A stretch of DNA of 64,000 bases, from positions 9,548,001 through 9,612,000 of the forward strand of contig NZ_CP061913.1 in assembly GCF_019904175.1 (NCBI RefSeq), read 5' to 3'. Shown one piece after another: positions 8,569-17,395 of the stretch. Source of the DNA: Dactylosporangium vinaceum (GTDB taxonomy: Bacteria > Actinomycetota > Actinomycetes > Mycobacteriales > Micromonosporaceae). The notes below the pieces were generated by a model that saw only the letters and a program-made list of their open reading frames with translations, was not told the origin of the DNA and ran no database searches. The translations under genes and the position numbers were made by a program. Position 1 is the first letter of the stretch. Each line of letters begins with the position of its first letter.

Positions 8569-9189
8569 CTACGCGGCGCTGACCGCCGGCATCACCAGGA
8601 GCAGCTGGCCGCCCGGGCGGGTCGACATGCGGACCGGGAGGGCCATCATGCGCCCGGCGCGCATCAGGACCGTGGCCGTGTCCAGGTCGGCCACGCGCAG
8701 GCCCGGGGAGCCGTTGCGGGCCGGGCCGGAGACCATCAGGACGCCGCGCCAGGCGGCCTCGGCGAGCTGGCGGGAGTGGCGCAGCTGGCGGTGGGAGCGG
8801 GGCTCGGTGGGTACCGCGCACAGGTCCGCGTACCCCTGAGCCCAGGCGCGGTCCAGGAACTGCGGCGTCGACGGGTCCGCGAAGACCCGGAAGATCTCGT
8901 AGCGGTGGCGGTTGCCGGCCGTGTAGCGGTGGACGCTCGCGGTCTGGCCCGCGGTGGTCAGCAGCTCGGCCAGGCGCTCGGCCGCCACCCCGCGGTTGAA
9001 CTCGGCAAGCACGCCGTCGAGGGAGAGCGGCAGGGACGCCGACGAGGACGAAGATCGTGCCCGGGTGCCCCCCAGCGCCCGGGCACGGCCTCCTCCTCCA
9101 CACACCCCCGTACATCGCACCAGCACGGCCGCCTCGAACGCGGCGACGGTCGAGGCTCGGTAACGCTCGCCGCTCGACACGATGTCCAC
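8569..9189 (-). CDS. Hypothetical protein
   Basis: 206 residues from GTG at 9187-9189; the open frame runs much further upstream, but that part is antisense to the response regulator and is a shadow. The best-looking protein sequence is the C-terminal 150 residues (from SLDGVLAEFNRG onward), an alpha/beta pattern ending in a hydrophobic strand. The middle (residues about 25-50) is Gly/Arg/Ser-rich and poor in structure, so the start may be further in or a frameshift may be present. I do not recognise the family. It is divergent from the OmpR-type regulator, with 96 bases between starts. Confidence 0.5.
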   Translation of the reverse strand: MDIVSSGERYRASTVAAFEAAVLVRCTGVCGGGGRARALGGTRARSSSSSASLPLSLDGVLAEFNRGVAAERLAELLTTAGQTASVHRYTAGNRHRYEIFRVFADPSTPQFLDRAWAQGYADLCAVPTEPRSHRQLRHSRQLAEAAWRGVLMVSGPARNGSPGLRVADLDTATVLMRAGRMMALPVRMSTRPGGQLLLVMPAVSAA

Positions 9190-9285
9190 CGCATAACCGT
9201 CGCCTGTCCAAAAGCTCCGCGGGAGAGGCGGCCGGGGTTCCTTGAGGAACTCTTGAAGGTGAGCCTCCCGTACGATGGGCCAACG

Positions 9286-9951
9286 ATGCGGGTGATGCTG
9301 GTTGAAGACGACGCGCGGGTGGCGGCCGCCCTGGCCACGGCCCTGCGCCGGCGCGGGCACGAGGTTGTGCACTGCCCGACCGCGCAGTCCGCGCTCGATA
9401 CGTTCGCGGGTGAGCCGTTCGATCTGGTGCTGCTCGACCTCAACCTGCCCGACGGGGACGGGATCGAGGTCTGCCGCATCCTGCGCCGCAAGGACGAGGG
9501 CGTGGCGATCATCGCCGTGACCGCGCGGGCCGAGGAGCGTGACCGGGTCATCGGGCTGCAGACCGGCGCCGACGACTATGTCGTGAAGCCGTACTCCATG
9601 GCCGAGCTCAACGCCCGGATCGAGGCGGTGCTGCGGCGGGCCGCGCGGGCCGCGCCGCCGCCGAGCGAGATGCTCACCGTCGGGACGGTCACGATCGACG
9701 TGGCCGCGCGCCGGGTGGTCGTCGGCGACCGCGAGGTGGCCCTGACCCGCAAGGAGTTCGAGATCCTGGCCGTGCTGGCCCGCACCCCCGGCACCGTCGT
9801 GTCCTACGACCGGCTGATCCTCGCCGTCTGGCAGACCAGCTTCGTCGGGCGGCACACGCTCGACGTGCACGTGGGGTCACTGCGAGCGAAGCTCGACGTG
9901 CCCGGGCTGGTGCAGACGGTCCGCGGCGTCGGCTACCGACTGGCTCCGTAG
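9286..9951 (+). CDS. OmpR/PhoB-family response regulator
   Basis: 221 residues. The receiver domain (1-115) has the acidic pocket in MLVEDDARV, phospho-acceptor Asp in LVLLDLNLPDGDG, Thr in IAVTAR, and Lys in YVVKPYSM. The C-terminal winged helix (130-220) ends with the family signature LDVHVGSLRAKL...VRGVGYRL. The ATG at 9286 is chosen because MRVMLVEDD is the canonical N-terminus. The cognate kinase frame starts six bases after the stop, so the pair is one operon, but that frame is interrupted. Confidence 0.93.
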   Translation: MRVMLVEDDARVAAALATALRRRGHEVVHCPTAQSALDTFAGEPFDLVLLDLNLPDGDGIEVCRILRRKDEGVAIIAVTARAEERDRVIGLQTGADDYVVKPYSMAELNARIEAVLRRAARAAPPPSEMLTVGTVTIDVAARRVVVGDREVALTRKEFEILAVLARTPGTVVSYDRLILAVWQTSFVGRHTLDVHVGSLRAKLDVPGLVQTVRGVGYRLAP

Positions 9952-10002
9952 CCCGCCATGAGAGTCAGACTCGGCGCGGTCTAACTCGTCCTGCTGCTGC
10001 TG

Positions 10003-11331
10003 GTGTTGGCGGCGCTGGAAGTACCACTGGCGATCAGTTTGGCGGGAAGGGACACCCAGCGGCTCGTGGCCGACCGGCTCGCCGACGCCACGCGGTTCGC
10101 CACGCTCGCCGAACCCGCGCTGCGCGACACCGACACGGCCGAGCTCGCGTCCGAATTGACCAGGTACGACGACGTCTATCACGTCGGCGCGGTGGTCGTC
10201 GACCAGGACGCGCACCAGGTGGTGAGCTCGCGGCCCGACCTGCGGCTCGACGACGACGCGCTGCGCCAGGCCCGGCGGGCCCTCGAGGGCCGGGAGGCGA
10301 GCGAGGACGGCACGGTCTGGCCCTGGCGCACCGATCCGCTCGTCGTGGCCGTGCCGGTCGGGCGGGGCGGCGAGGTGATCGGGGCCGTGGTGACGGTCTC
10401 GCCGGTGCGCACCAACGCCAACGGGGTCGGCAGCTCCTGGGGCATCCTGGCCGGCGGCGGGCTCGTCGTGCTCTTCGCCGGTATCGTGGCCGCCTGGTCG
10501 CTGGCCCGCTGGACGCTGCGGCCGGTGGCCGAGCTCGACTCGGCCGCCCACGAGCTCGCCGCCGGCGACCTGACCGTGCGCGTGCCGGCCGCCGACGGGC
10601 CGCCGGAGCTGCGCCGCCTGGGGACCGCGTTCAACGAGATGGCCGCGACCGTCGCCGACTCGCTGGAGCGGCAGCGCTCGTTCGTGTCGCACGCGAGCCA
10701 CCAGCTGCGCAACCCGCTCACCGCGCTGCGCCTGCGGGTCGAGGACCTCGGCATCGACCTGACCGAGCCGCAGGCCATCGAGGGCCACCGGCTCGCGGTC
10801 GAGGAGACCGAGCGCCTCGGCGAGGTCCTCGACAGCCTGCTCGCGCTGGCCCGGGCCGAGCGGGGCAAGTTCGACCTGACCGACTTCGACGCCGGCGAGA
10901 CGGCCTGGGCCCGGGTGCTGGCCTGGCAGCCGGTGGCCGCCAAGAAGGACATCACGCTGCGGTACGTCCGCCCACCCCGCCCGCTGCGCGCACGAGCCGT
11001 CCGCAACGCCATCGACCAGGCCCTCGACGCGCTCATCGACAACGCCGTCAAGTTCTCCGGCCCCGGGACGACGGTGACGGTGCGCCCCGGCGCCGACGAC
11101 AACGGCGTGGCGCTCCACGTGATCGACAACGGGCCGGGCCTGACCGAGGAGCAGCGGGAGCAGGCCACCGAGCGCTTCTGGCGGGCGCCCGACGCGCAGA
11201 ACGTCGAGGGCAGCGGCCTGGGCCTGCCGATCGTCGCCGTGCTTGTCGACGCGTCGGCCGGCCGGTTCGACCTGCTGCCGAACGAGCCCAGCGGCCTGCA
11301 CGCCCGGGTGTGGTTCCCGAGGGCGCTGTAG
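10003..11331 (+). CDS. Sensor histidine kinase, N-terminus interrupted by an in-frame stop
   Basis: The natural frame appears to begin at ATG 9958, six bases after the regulator stop, but codon 9 is TAA (9982-9984); the frame then stays open through a hydrophobic helix (LVLLLLVLAALEVPLAISLA) to the end. The coordinates given use the next possible start, GTG 10003, leaving 442 residues and only half of the first membrane helix. The rest is intact: second membrane segment about 150-170, HAMP, dimerisation box with His in SFVSHASHQLRNPLTALR, N box around LIDNAVKF, G1 DNGPGL and G2 GSGLGLPIV. It may work from the internal start, be a pseudogene, or reflect a sequencing error. Confidence 0.75.
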   Translation: MLAALEVPLAISLAGRDTQRLVADRLADATRFATLAEPALRDTDTAELASELTRYDDVYHVGAVVVDQDAHQVVSSRPDLRLDDDALRQARRALEGREASEDGTVWPWRTDPLVVAVPVGRGGEVIGAVVTVSPVRTNANGVGSSWGILAGGGLVVLFAGIVAAWSLARWTLRPVAELDSAAHELAAGDLTVRVPAADGPPELRRLGTAFNEMAATVADSLERQRSFVSHASHQLRNPLTALRLRVEDLGIDLTEPQAIEGHRLAVEETERLGEVLDSLLALARAERGKFDLTDFDAGETAWARVLAWQPVAAKKDITLRYVRPPRPLRARAVRNAIDQALDALIDNAVKFSGPGTTVTVRPGADDNGVALHVIDNGPGLTEEQREQATERFWRAPDAQNVEGSGLGLPIVAVLVDASAGRFDLLPNEPSGLHARVWFPRAL

Positions 11332-11339
11332 GCCCCGTC

Positions 11340-12257
11340 CTACGCCTTCTGCGCGCGGTAGTACCTGATCGCGCCCGGGTGCAGGGCCAGGGGCGGCGTG
11401 GAGATCGCCGAGCGGATGTTGAGCCGGGCCGCGGCCTGGTGGGCCTTGGCCAGCTCGTCGCGGCCCTCGAAGAGCAGCCTGGTCACGCCGTACGCGAGCG
11501 GCTCACTCATCGTCATCCGCACCACGAGGTAGTTGGCGATGCCGATGGCCACGGTCGCGGTGATGCCCGTGTACGTCGAGGCCGGCACCACCCGCTCCGC
11601 GTAGTAGTCGCCCCACTGCGAGCGCAGCGCCTTCACCGGGTCGGCCAGGTTGAGCAGCCGGATCGGGAACTCGCGGGCCAGGTCGGCGATGGCCGAGACC
11701 GGCAGGCCGCCGGAGAAGAAGAACGCCTCGACGTCGCCGTTGCGCAGGCCCCGCACGGAGTCGTCGAGGCCGTACTGCGCCTCGTGGACCTCGATGCCGG
11801 ACACGCTCAGCACCCGGCGGGCGGTGATCGCGGTGCCCGAGCCGACGCCGCCGATCGAGACCCGGCGGCCCTGGAGGTCGTGCAGCTGGGCGATCGGACC
11901 CTGGGCGGCGACGACGACGTGGATGTGGTCGTCGTAGAGGCGGGCCAGGGCGGCGAGCTGGCGCGGCTGGGCCTTCTCGTGCGAGTCGGTGACGTCGGCC
12001 TGGGTGAAGGCCACGTCGGCGACGTCGTCCAGGACGTTGCGGACGTTGATCTCGGACGCGGCGGTGGTCAGCACGCTGGCGTGGACGTTCGGGAGGTACT
12101 TCTTGCACAGCTCGGCGATCGCGCTGCCGTAGCGGTAGTAGACCGCGCCCGGGCTCCCGGTCGCGATCCGCAGCTCGCCGGCGGCCTCGGCGCCGTCGGG
12201 GTCGCAGCCGGCCACGACCGCCAGGGCGGGCAGCGCCAGCAGCGTCCGGCGCCTCAC
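11340..12257 (-). CDS. TAXI family TRAP-type solute receptor lipoprotein
   Basis: 305 residues. A short signal with lipobox (ALPALAVVAGC) precedes a periplasmic-binding fold of the TAXI (TRAP-associated extracytoplasmic immunogenic) family: LRIATGSPGAVYYRYGSAIAE near residue 30 is the family opening, with GGVGSGTAITA at about 145. No TRAP permease (DctM/DctQ) is nearby. It lies tail to tail with the histidine kinase (eight bases apart) and overlaps the upstream HAD gene by four bases, so it is translated from the same message. A role as a ligand-presenting partner for the kinase is inference. Confidence 0.85.
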   Translation of the reverse strand: MRRRTLLALPALAVVAGCDPDGAEAAGELRIATGSPGAVYYRYGSAIAELCKKYLPNVHASVLTTAASEINVRNVLDDVADVAFTQADVTDSHEKAQPRQLAALARLYDDHIHVVVAAQGPIAQLHDLQGRRVSIGGVGSGTAITARRVLSVSGIEVHEAQYGLDDSVRGLRNGDVEAFFFSGGLPVSAIADLAREFPIRLLNLADPVKALRSQWGDYYAERVVPASTYTGITATVAIGIANYLVVRMTMSEPLAYGVTRLLFEGRDELAKAHQAAARLNIRSAISTPPLALHPGAIRYYRAQKA

Positions 12258-12865
12258 GACGCCAGCCCCAGCAGCGGCCGGAGCGCGGCGATCGTCGCGT
12301 CCGCGTCCCGGTGGTGCAGGGTGGTCATGCCCAGGGCCCGGGCCGGCTTGAGGTTGCCGGGGAGATCATCGACGTACGCACACGCCGCGGGAGGCAGCCC
12401 GACGGCTTCGGCCCCGAGTGCGTAGATCTCCGGGGCCGGCTTGCGCAGGCCGACCTCGCCGGAGATCACGACGCCGTCGAAAAGCTCCACGAGCACTTCG
12501 CGGTCGTACCGGTCCACGCCCCACGAGTTCGAGATGAGCCCGGTGCGGATGCCGGCCCGGCGGGCCGAGCGCACGAACTCCAGCATCGCCGGGTCGTCGC
12601 CGGCGTCGCCCATGAGCCGCCCGATGAGCCCTTCGGGGGCGATGCCCGGCCCGAGCAGCGCCGCGAACCCGGCCTCGAACTGCGCGTCGGGCAGCGTGCC
12701 GTCCTCCAGGCCCGCGAGCAGCTCCCGCGCCGACGGATCGGCGCGGAAGAGCTCGCGGACGGTGCCGGGCGGCAGGCCCTCCCGGGCGCAGAACGCGTCG
12801 AACGACGCGAACACGTCAGAGGTCAGCACGCCGCCCCAGTCGACAAGCAACCCGCGCAGAGTCAT
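12254..12865 (-). CDS. HAD-superfamily hydrolase
   Basis: 203 residues, type IA HAD fold. The nucleophile Asp is in LLVDWGGVLTSD; the second Asp of the usual D-x-D is replaced by Gly (DWG), as in other DWGGV-type actinobacterial members. Motif II is LISNSWG, motif III Lys is in LRKPAPEIY, and motif IV is in YVDDLPGNL. This suggests a small phosphatase or dehalogenase-like enzyme of unknown substrate. The four-base overlap with the downstream TAXI gene implies coupling. Confidence 0.85.
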   Translation of the reverse strand: MTLRGLLVDWGGVLTSDVFASFDAFCAREGLPPGTVRELFRADPSARELLAGLEDGTLPDAQFEAGFAALLGPGIAPEGLIGRLMGDAGDDPAMLEFVRSARRAGIRTGLISNSWGVDRYDREVLVELFDGVVISGEVGLRKPAPEIYALGAEAVGLPPAACAYVDDLPGNLKPARALGMTTLHHRDADATIAALRPLLGLAS

Positions 12866-12878
12866 GCCCCGAGACTAA

Positions 12879-13952
12879 TCAACTCCTGGCCGTTTCCTCG
12901 ACCAGCCCGAGCACCACTTCCCGGTGCGAGGCCCCCTTGCGCTGCCGGGTCGCCGACGTCCCGCGCGAGCGCAGGGCGTCGAGCAGGTCGATGGCGGTCT
13001 CCCACTCACCGCGCCGCTCCAGCGCGGGCCGGACGTGGCGCATCAGGGCGTCGATGCGCACACCGGCCGGCACCGCGGTGCGGGCCTGCGGGTCCACCAG
13101 GTGGCCGCCGATCCCGGAGCGGGCGGCCCGCCAGGTGGCCGCGCGCAGCAGGACCTGCGGCGCCTCCGGGAGGGGCCGGCCGGCCTCGTCCTCCTCCGCG
13201 GCGATCGTGACGAGCCCGCGGGCCAGCGCCGCGAGCAGTATCACGTCGTCGATGTCGGGGCAGGAGTCGGCCACCCGGATCTCGACAGTGGGGTACCTGG
13301 CCGACGGCCGGGCGTCGAAGTACACCATCCCGGCGTCGCTGATCACGCCGCTCTCGACGAGCGTGTCGACGACCCGGTCGAACTCCGCGGCCGTCGCCAG
13401 GTCCGGCGGCGGCCCGACGGTGGGCCAGCGCGAGGTGACGATCGTGCGGTAGGAGGCATACCCGGTGTCCTGATCCGCGAAGTACGGCGAGGACACGCTC
13501 AGGGCCAGCAGGGTCGGCAGCCAGTCGCGGATCCGGCGGGTGATCCGCACGGCCAGGTCCCGGTCCGGCACGCCGACCTGCACCTGACAGGCGGCCACCT
13601 GCTGCTCGTCGACGAGCTGGCGGTACTCCTGGGCCATACGCTCATAGCGCTCGTTCGGGTACACCCGGCTGGCCGTGCTCCCGGAGCCGGGCACGCTCCC
13701 GGCCGCCACGATCGCCAGGCCGTGCCGCGCGGACGCATCGACGAGCGACTTGCGCTTCTCCAGCAGGTCGGCCCGCAGGCTCACGAGGTCCGTCTGGACC
13801 GCGCTCGCCGTCTCGACCATCGAGCGGTGCAGCTCCGGCTCGGCGTCGGCCGTGCGCAGCACCCGGCGGGCCGCCGGTTCGAGGGCGCCCGTCTCGGCGT
13901 TGACGACGTGGAACTCCTCCTCGACGCCGATCGTGTCCCCGACGGCTACCAC
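12879..13952 (-). CDS. Carboxylate-amine ligase, YbdK/glutamate-cysteine ligase type 2 family
   Basis: 357 residues, the usual length for this family. The N-terminal GVEEEFHVVNAETG is the diagnostic metal/ATP-binding segment; VEIRVADSCPD and the T-I-V-T-S-R-W-P region in the middle are also typical. Members ligate an amino acid to a carboxylate using ATP; some have weak glutamate-cysteine ligase activity. Because actinobacteria of this type use mycothiol rather than glutathione, the real substrate is uncertain. The gene overlaps the end of the aldo/keto reductase gene by seven bases. Confidence 0.88.
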   Translation of the reverse strand: MVAVGDTIGVEEEFHVVNAETGALEPAARRVLRTADAEPELHRSMVETASAVQTDLVSLRADLLEKRKSLVDASARHGLAIVAAGSVPGSGSTASRVYPNERYERMAQEYRQLVDEQQVAACQVQVGVPDRDLAVRITRRIRDWLPTLLALSVSSPYFADQDTGYASYRTIVTSRWPTVGPPPDLATAAEFDRVVDTLVESGVISDAGMVYFDARPSARYPTVEIRVADSCPDIDDVILLAALARGLVTIAAEEDEAGRPLPEAPQVLLRAATWRAARSGIGGHLVDPQARTAVPAGVRIDALMRHVRPALERRGEWETAIDLLDALRSRGTSATRQRKGASHREVVLGLVEETARS

Positions 13953-14932
13953 CGGCCGTGCACCGACTCACGGATGAGCTCGTCGTAGATCGCGGCGACG
14001 GCCGCGTGCGTCTCCGGTGACAGGGGCGCTGCGGCGGCCGCCTCGGCGTTGCCGCGGGCCTGCTCGCCGTTGCGCGCGCCGGGGATGACGGCCGAGACGG
14101 CCGGGTGGTCGATGATCCAGCGCAGCGCGAACTGGGCCATCGTCAGGTTTTCCGGCTTCAGCGCGCTGAGCCGGCGCACCGCCTCCAGCCCGGTGGTGTA
14201 GTCGACCCCGGAGAACGTCTCGCCCTGGTCGAAGGCCTCGCCATGGCGGTTGTACGTCCGGTGGTCATCGGCCCCGAAGGTCGTGTGCTCGTCATAGCGG
14301 CCGGAAAGCAGTCCGCTCGCGAGGGGCACCCGGGCGATGATCCCGACCCCGGCCTTCTCGGCCGCCGGCAGGACCTCGTCGAGCGGCTTGAGCCGCAGCA
14401 TGTTGAAGATGATCTGCACGCTCGCCACGTTGGGCCGCGCGATGGCCGCGAGGGCCTCCTCGGTGGTCTCGACGCTCACGCCGTACCCCCGGAGCCGCCC
14501 TTCGGCAACCATCTCGTCGAGCACGTCGAAGACCTCGTCGTCGGCGTAGACGGCCGTCGGCGGGCAGTGCAGCTGCACCAGGTCGAGCGTGTCGACGCCC
14601 AGGTTTTCGCGGGAGCGGTCGTTCCACGCCCGGAAGTTCTCGCGGTTGTACCGCTCCGGCTCCTGCGGCACCCGCCGCCCCATCTTTGTCGCCACGGTCA
14701 CCCGCGCGCCGTCGGGCAGCGACCGGACGAACTGCCCGACGATGCGCTCGCTGCGCCCGTCGCCGTAGACGTCGGCGGTGTCGATGAATGTCACGCCGTT
14801 CTCGTAGGCCGCGGCGAGCGTGGCCAGCGCCGCGTCCTCGTCGACGTTGCCCCAGTCGGCGCCGAGCTGCCATGCGCCGAGTCCGACGACGCTGACGGGG
14901 ACGCCGGTGCGCCCCAGAATCCGTTCCTGCAT
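13946..14932 (-). CDS. Aldo/keto reductase
   Basis: 328 residues from ATG 14932 (MQERILGRTGVPVSVVGLGA, the normal AKR opening); a start at 14953 would add seven residues. The catalytic tetrad is visible: Asp and Tyr in FIDTADVYGDGRSE, Lys in VATKMG, His in LVQLHCPP. It is a soluble NADPH-dependent TIM barrel that reduces aldehydes or ketones. The C-terminal motif V-S-A-V-I-P-G-A-R-N is the NADP-binding site. It is upstream of, and overlapping, the YbdK-type gene. Confidence 0.92.
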   Translation of the reverse strand: MQERILGRTGVPVSVVGLGAWQLGADWGNVDEDAALATLAAAYENGVTFIDTADVYGDGRSERIVGQFVRSLPDGARVTVATKMGRRVPQEPERYNRENFRAWNDRSRENLGVDTLDLVQLHCPPTAVYADDEVFDVLDEMVAEGRLRGYGVSVETTEEALAAIARPNVASVQIIFNMLRLKPLDEVLPAAEKAGVGIIARVPLASGLLSGRYDEHTTFGADDHRTYNRHGEAFDQGETFSGVDYTTGLEAVRRLSALKPENLTMAQFALRWIIDHPAVSAVIPGARNGEQARGNAEAAAAAPLSPETHAAVAAIYDELIRESVHGRW

Positions 14933-14970
14933 GGGAACGACTCTAGAGCGCACCGGATCAAGCCGCCGGG

Positions 14971-16749
14971 TTAGAAGACCGGGGTCCCCTCACGGACGAG
15001 CTTCCAGTTCGCCACGTAGAAGTCGGCGGGGTTGATCGAGCCCTTGGCCTGGGCCCAGTCGATGAGCAGCTGGCGGATCTCCTGCTGCGCGTTGTACACC
15101 TGCGTCTTCACGATCCCGGGGAAGTTGCCGCCGCCGGAGCGCCGGTAGTTGTTCACCGCGACCACGAACTGCTCGGCGTCGCCGACCGGGGTGGCGGTGC
15201 CGGGATGGACCAGGCGGGTGATGCGCTGCCCGACCGGCTTCGAAATGTCGATGTCGTACTCGACGCCGGAGATCGCGTCGTAGTTGTAGTCCGGCACCGC
15301 AGGGTCGCTGATGTTCGCCGGGTCGACGGGCGCGCCGACGGCCAGGGTCTTGAAGTACTTGGCCGAGTACTCCAGGTAGGCCCGGACCTCCGCCCCGGAG
15401 AGCACCACGGCTTCCAGGGTGTTGTCGTAGATGTACAGCCCGGCGACGTCCTTGATCTTCACCTGCCCGGCCGGGAAGAGCGCGGTGCGGGAGAACGGCG
15501 CCGCGATCGACAGCACCGGCAGGGTCGCGTACTGCCCGCCGGCCAGCGCCGCGGCCACGGTGTCGGTCTGGACCTTGTTGATGTAGTCGAGGATCGGCGT
15601 GTCCTTGTACCGCGACTCCGCCGCCGACAGCTCCTCGGTCGAGTTGGCCACGACCTGGTTGACGTAAGTGACCGTCTTGTTGTGCTGGGCCTGGACCGCG
15701 GCCAGGACGACCGGGTCGGGCGCGTAGGCGTTGGTGTTGATGGTCGTGGCGGCCTTGGTGGTGATCGTCCAGCGGCCGTGCTCGCGGGTCAGCTGGAAGT
15801 CCATCCGGGTCACCCGCTGCCCCCACTTGGACGGCTCCGACAGCAGCACCTGGGCGCCGGTCGCGGTGTTGGTGACGAACCGCTGCGGGATGTCGTTGTG
15901 CGCGTGCCCGAACAGGATCGCGTCGATGCCCGGCACCTGCGCGGCGATGAGCGCCGACGGGTTCTCGTTGGGCAGCTCGGGGCCGTAGCTGGAGGTGCCG
16001 CTGTCCCCGCCGTGGGCCGAGATGAGCACGATGTCGGCGCCCCGCCGGCGCATCTCCGGCACGTACTTCGCGGCGGTCGCGACCATGTCGTCGAACCGCA
16101 GCCGGCCCTCGACGTTGGCCCGGTCCCAGATCGCCACGCCGGGGTTTGTCAGCCCGAGGATCCCGACGCGCAGATTCGGCGCGCCCCGGCCCAGATCGAC
16201 CTTCTTGATGAGGTACGGCGTGAAGGCCGGACGGTTCGTCCGGACGTTCACCGCGTTCGCGGCCAGGGCCGGGAAGCCGAGCTGGCGGATCCAGAGGTCG
16301 AGCAGCGGCAGCCCGTAGTTGAACTCGTGGTTGCCCAGCGTCACCGCGTCGTAGCGGATCACGTTCATGGCCCGGGCCATCGGGTGCCGCTCGTGCGTGG
16401 TGGTGATCGGCTCCTGCTTGGCGTAGTACGTCGCCAGCGGGGTGCCCTGGATCGTGTCGCCCGCGTCGAGGACGAGCGTCGCCTTGCCCCGCCGCTCGGC
16501 CCGGATGCCGTTGACGACCGTCGCGACCTTGGCCAGGCCGACGTCGTTGTGGGCGCTGTCGTCGTACTCCGCGTCGCGGTAGTAGTCCCAGTTGTAGACG
16601 TTGCCGTGGGTGTCCGAGGTGCCCAGCAGGGTCAGGTCCCAGGTCCTGGGCGTGGGGTTATGCGCCTCGGCGTGCTCGGTGGCGATGAACGGCGCGGCGG
16701 CGGCCGCAGCGGCCGCGGCCAGCACTCCACGCCGGGAGAGGTTGGTCAT
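14971..16749 (-). CDS. Tat-exported 5'-nucleotidase / 2',3'-cyclic phosphodiesterase
   Basis: 592 residues. The N-terminus (NLSRRGVLAAAAAAAAAPF) is a twin-arginine signal cleaved near AEA. The metallophosphatase domain (about 40-330) carries the metal ligands in GTSDTHGN, LDAGDTIQG, LGNHEFNYG, ISAHGGD and FGHAHND. The C-terminal 5'-nucleotidase domain (about 340-590) contains the substrate-binding stretch YIYDNTLE and VAVNNYRRSGGGNFPG. It releases phosphate or nucleosides from extracellular nucleotides. A TetR gene ends 20 bases upstream in the same direction. Confidence 0.93.
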   Translation of the reverse strand: MTNLSRRGVLAAAAAAAAAPFIATEHAEAHNPTPRTWDLTLLGTSDTHGNVYNWDYYRDAEYDDSAHNDVGLAKVATVVNGIRAERRGKATLVLDAGDTIQGTPLATYYAKQEPITTTHERHPMARAMNVIRYDAVTLGNHEFNYGLPLLDLWIRQLGFPALAANAVNVRTNRPAFTPYLIKKVDLGRGAPNLRVGILGLTNPGVAIWDRANVEGRLRFDDMVATAAKYVPEMRRRGADIVLISAHGGDSGTSSYGPELPNENPSALIAAQVPGIDAILFGHAHNDIPQRFVTNTATGAQVLLSEPSKWGQRVTRMDFQLTREHGRWTITTKAATTINTNAYAPDPVVLAAVQAQHNKTVTYVNQVVANSTEELSAAESRYKDTPILDYINKVQTDTVAAALAGGQYATLPVLSIAAPFSRTALFPAGQVKIKDVAGLYIYDNTLEAVVLSGAEVRAYLEYSAKYFKTLAVGAPVDPANISDPAVPDYNYDAISGVEYDIDISKPVGQRITRLVHPGTATPVGDAEQFVVAVNNYRRSGGGNFPGIVKTQVYNAQQEIRQLLIDWAQAKGSINPADFYVANWKLVREGTPVF

Positions 16750-16769
16750 GTCGAGCCTTCCATGGTGGG

Positions 16770-17372
16770 TCAGCGCGCCTCGTGGGCGCCCTCCGCACCA
16801 TAACGGCTCATCAATGCACCGAGACCCTTGAGATACACCTCGCGATCGACCCTTCCGGCCAGGACGCGCTGGACGATGTACCCCTGCACGAGCCCCACCA
16901 TCACCGCCGCCAGCGCCGCGGGGTCGGCCGCCGGGTCCACTTTGGCGGCGAGCACTGCCGCTTTGTCCCGGATCCGGCCGTATATGGCCCCGACGAGGTC
17001 CGCGAACGCCGGGTCGTACGCCGCCTCCCCCCAGACCTGCACGGCGATGCGCACCGGGCCGTCCTCGCCCAGGTTCCGGTCCACCTGCGCGAGCAGCTCC
17101 GCCATCACCACCGGCATGGTCGGCGGCGGCTCCTGCTCCAGCAGGTGCTCGAGCGTCCCGACGATGGTGCCGACCTTCTCCTCGGCGATGGCCCGGATGA
17201 GCTCCGCCTTGCTGGAGAAGTACCGGTAGAACGCCCCGACGGAGAGCCCGGCCTCCTTGATCACGTCCTGCATGGACGTGTGGTGAAACCCGTTGCGCAC
17301 GAAACACCGCGCCGCCGCGTCGAGAATCTGCTCCCGGCGGGCGGCGAGATGGGCGGCGGACACACGGGGCAC
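16770..17372 (-). CDS. TetR-family transcriptional regulator
   Basis: 200 residues from GTG 17372; GTG 17363 would also fit. The N-terminal helix-turn-helix (about 10-55: REQILDAAARCFVRNG, then M-Q-D-V-I-K-E-A-G-L-S-V-G-A-F-Y-R-Y-F) is clear. The C-terminal half is the usual ligand-binding helical domain. It is followed after 20 bases by the 5'-nucleotidase gene in the same direction, which may be its target. I saw no strong palindrome upstream. Confidence 0.88.
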   Translation of the reverse strand: MPRVSAAHLAARREQILDAAARCFVRNGFHHTSMQDVIKEAGLSVGAFYRYFSSKAELIRAIAEEKVGTIVGTLEHLLEQEPPPTMPVVMAELLAQVDRNLGEDGPVRIAVQVWGEAAYDPAFADLVGAIYGRIRDKAAVLAAKVDPAADPAALAAVMVGLVQGYIVQRVLAGRVDREVYLKGLGALMSRYGAEGAHEAR

Positions 17373-17395
17373 GCTGCCGATTGTAGGTTTCGCCG

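Noticed and set aside
8531..9283. Alternative minus-strand frame to the hypothetical protein at 8569
   Set aside because: It reads as Arg/Gly/Pro-rich text without secondary-structure pattern, whereas the chosen frame has a structured C-terminal half.
15205..16803. 532-codon plus-strand open frame
   Set aside because: Antisense to the Tat-exported 5'-nucleotidase, whose metal-binding motifs are all intact.
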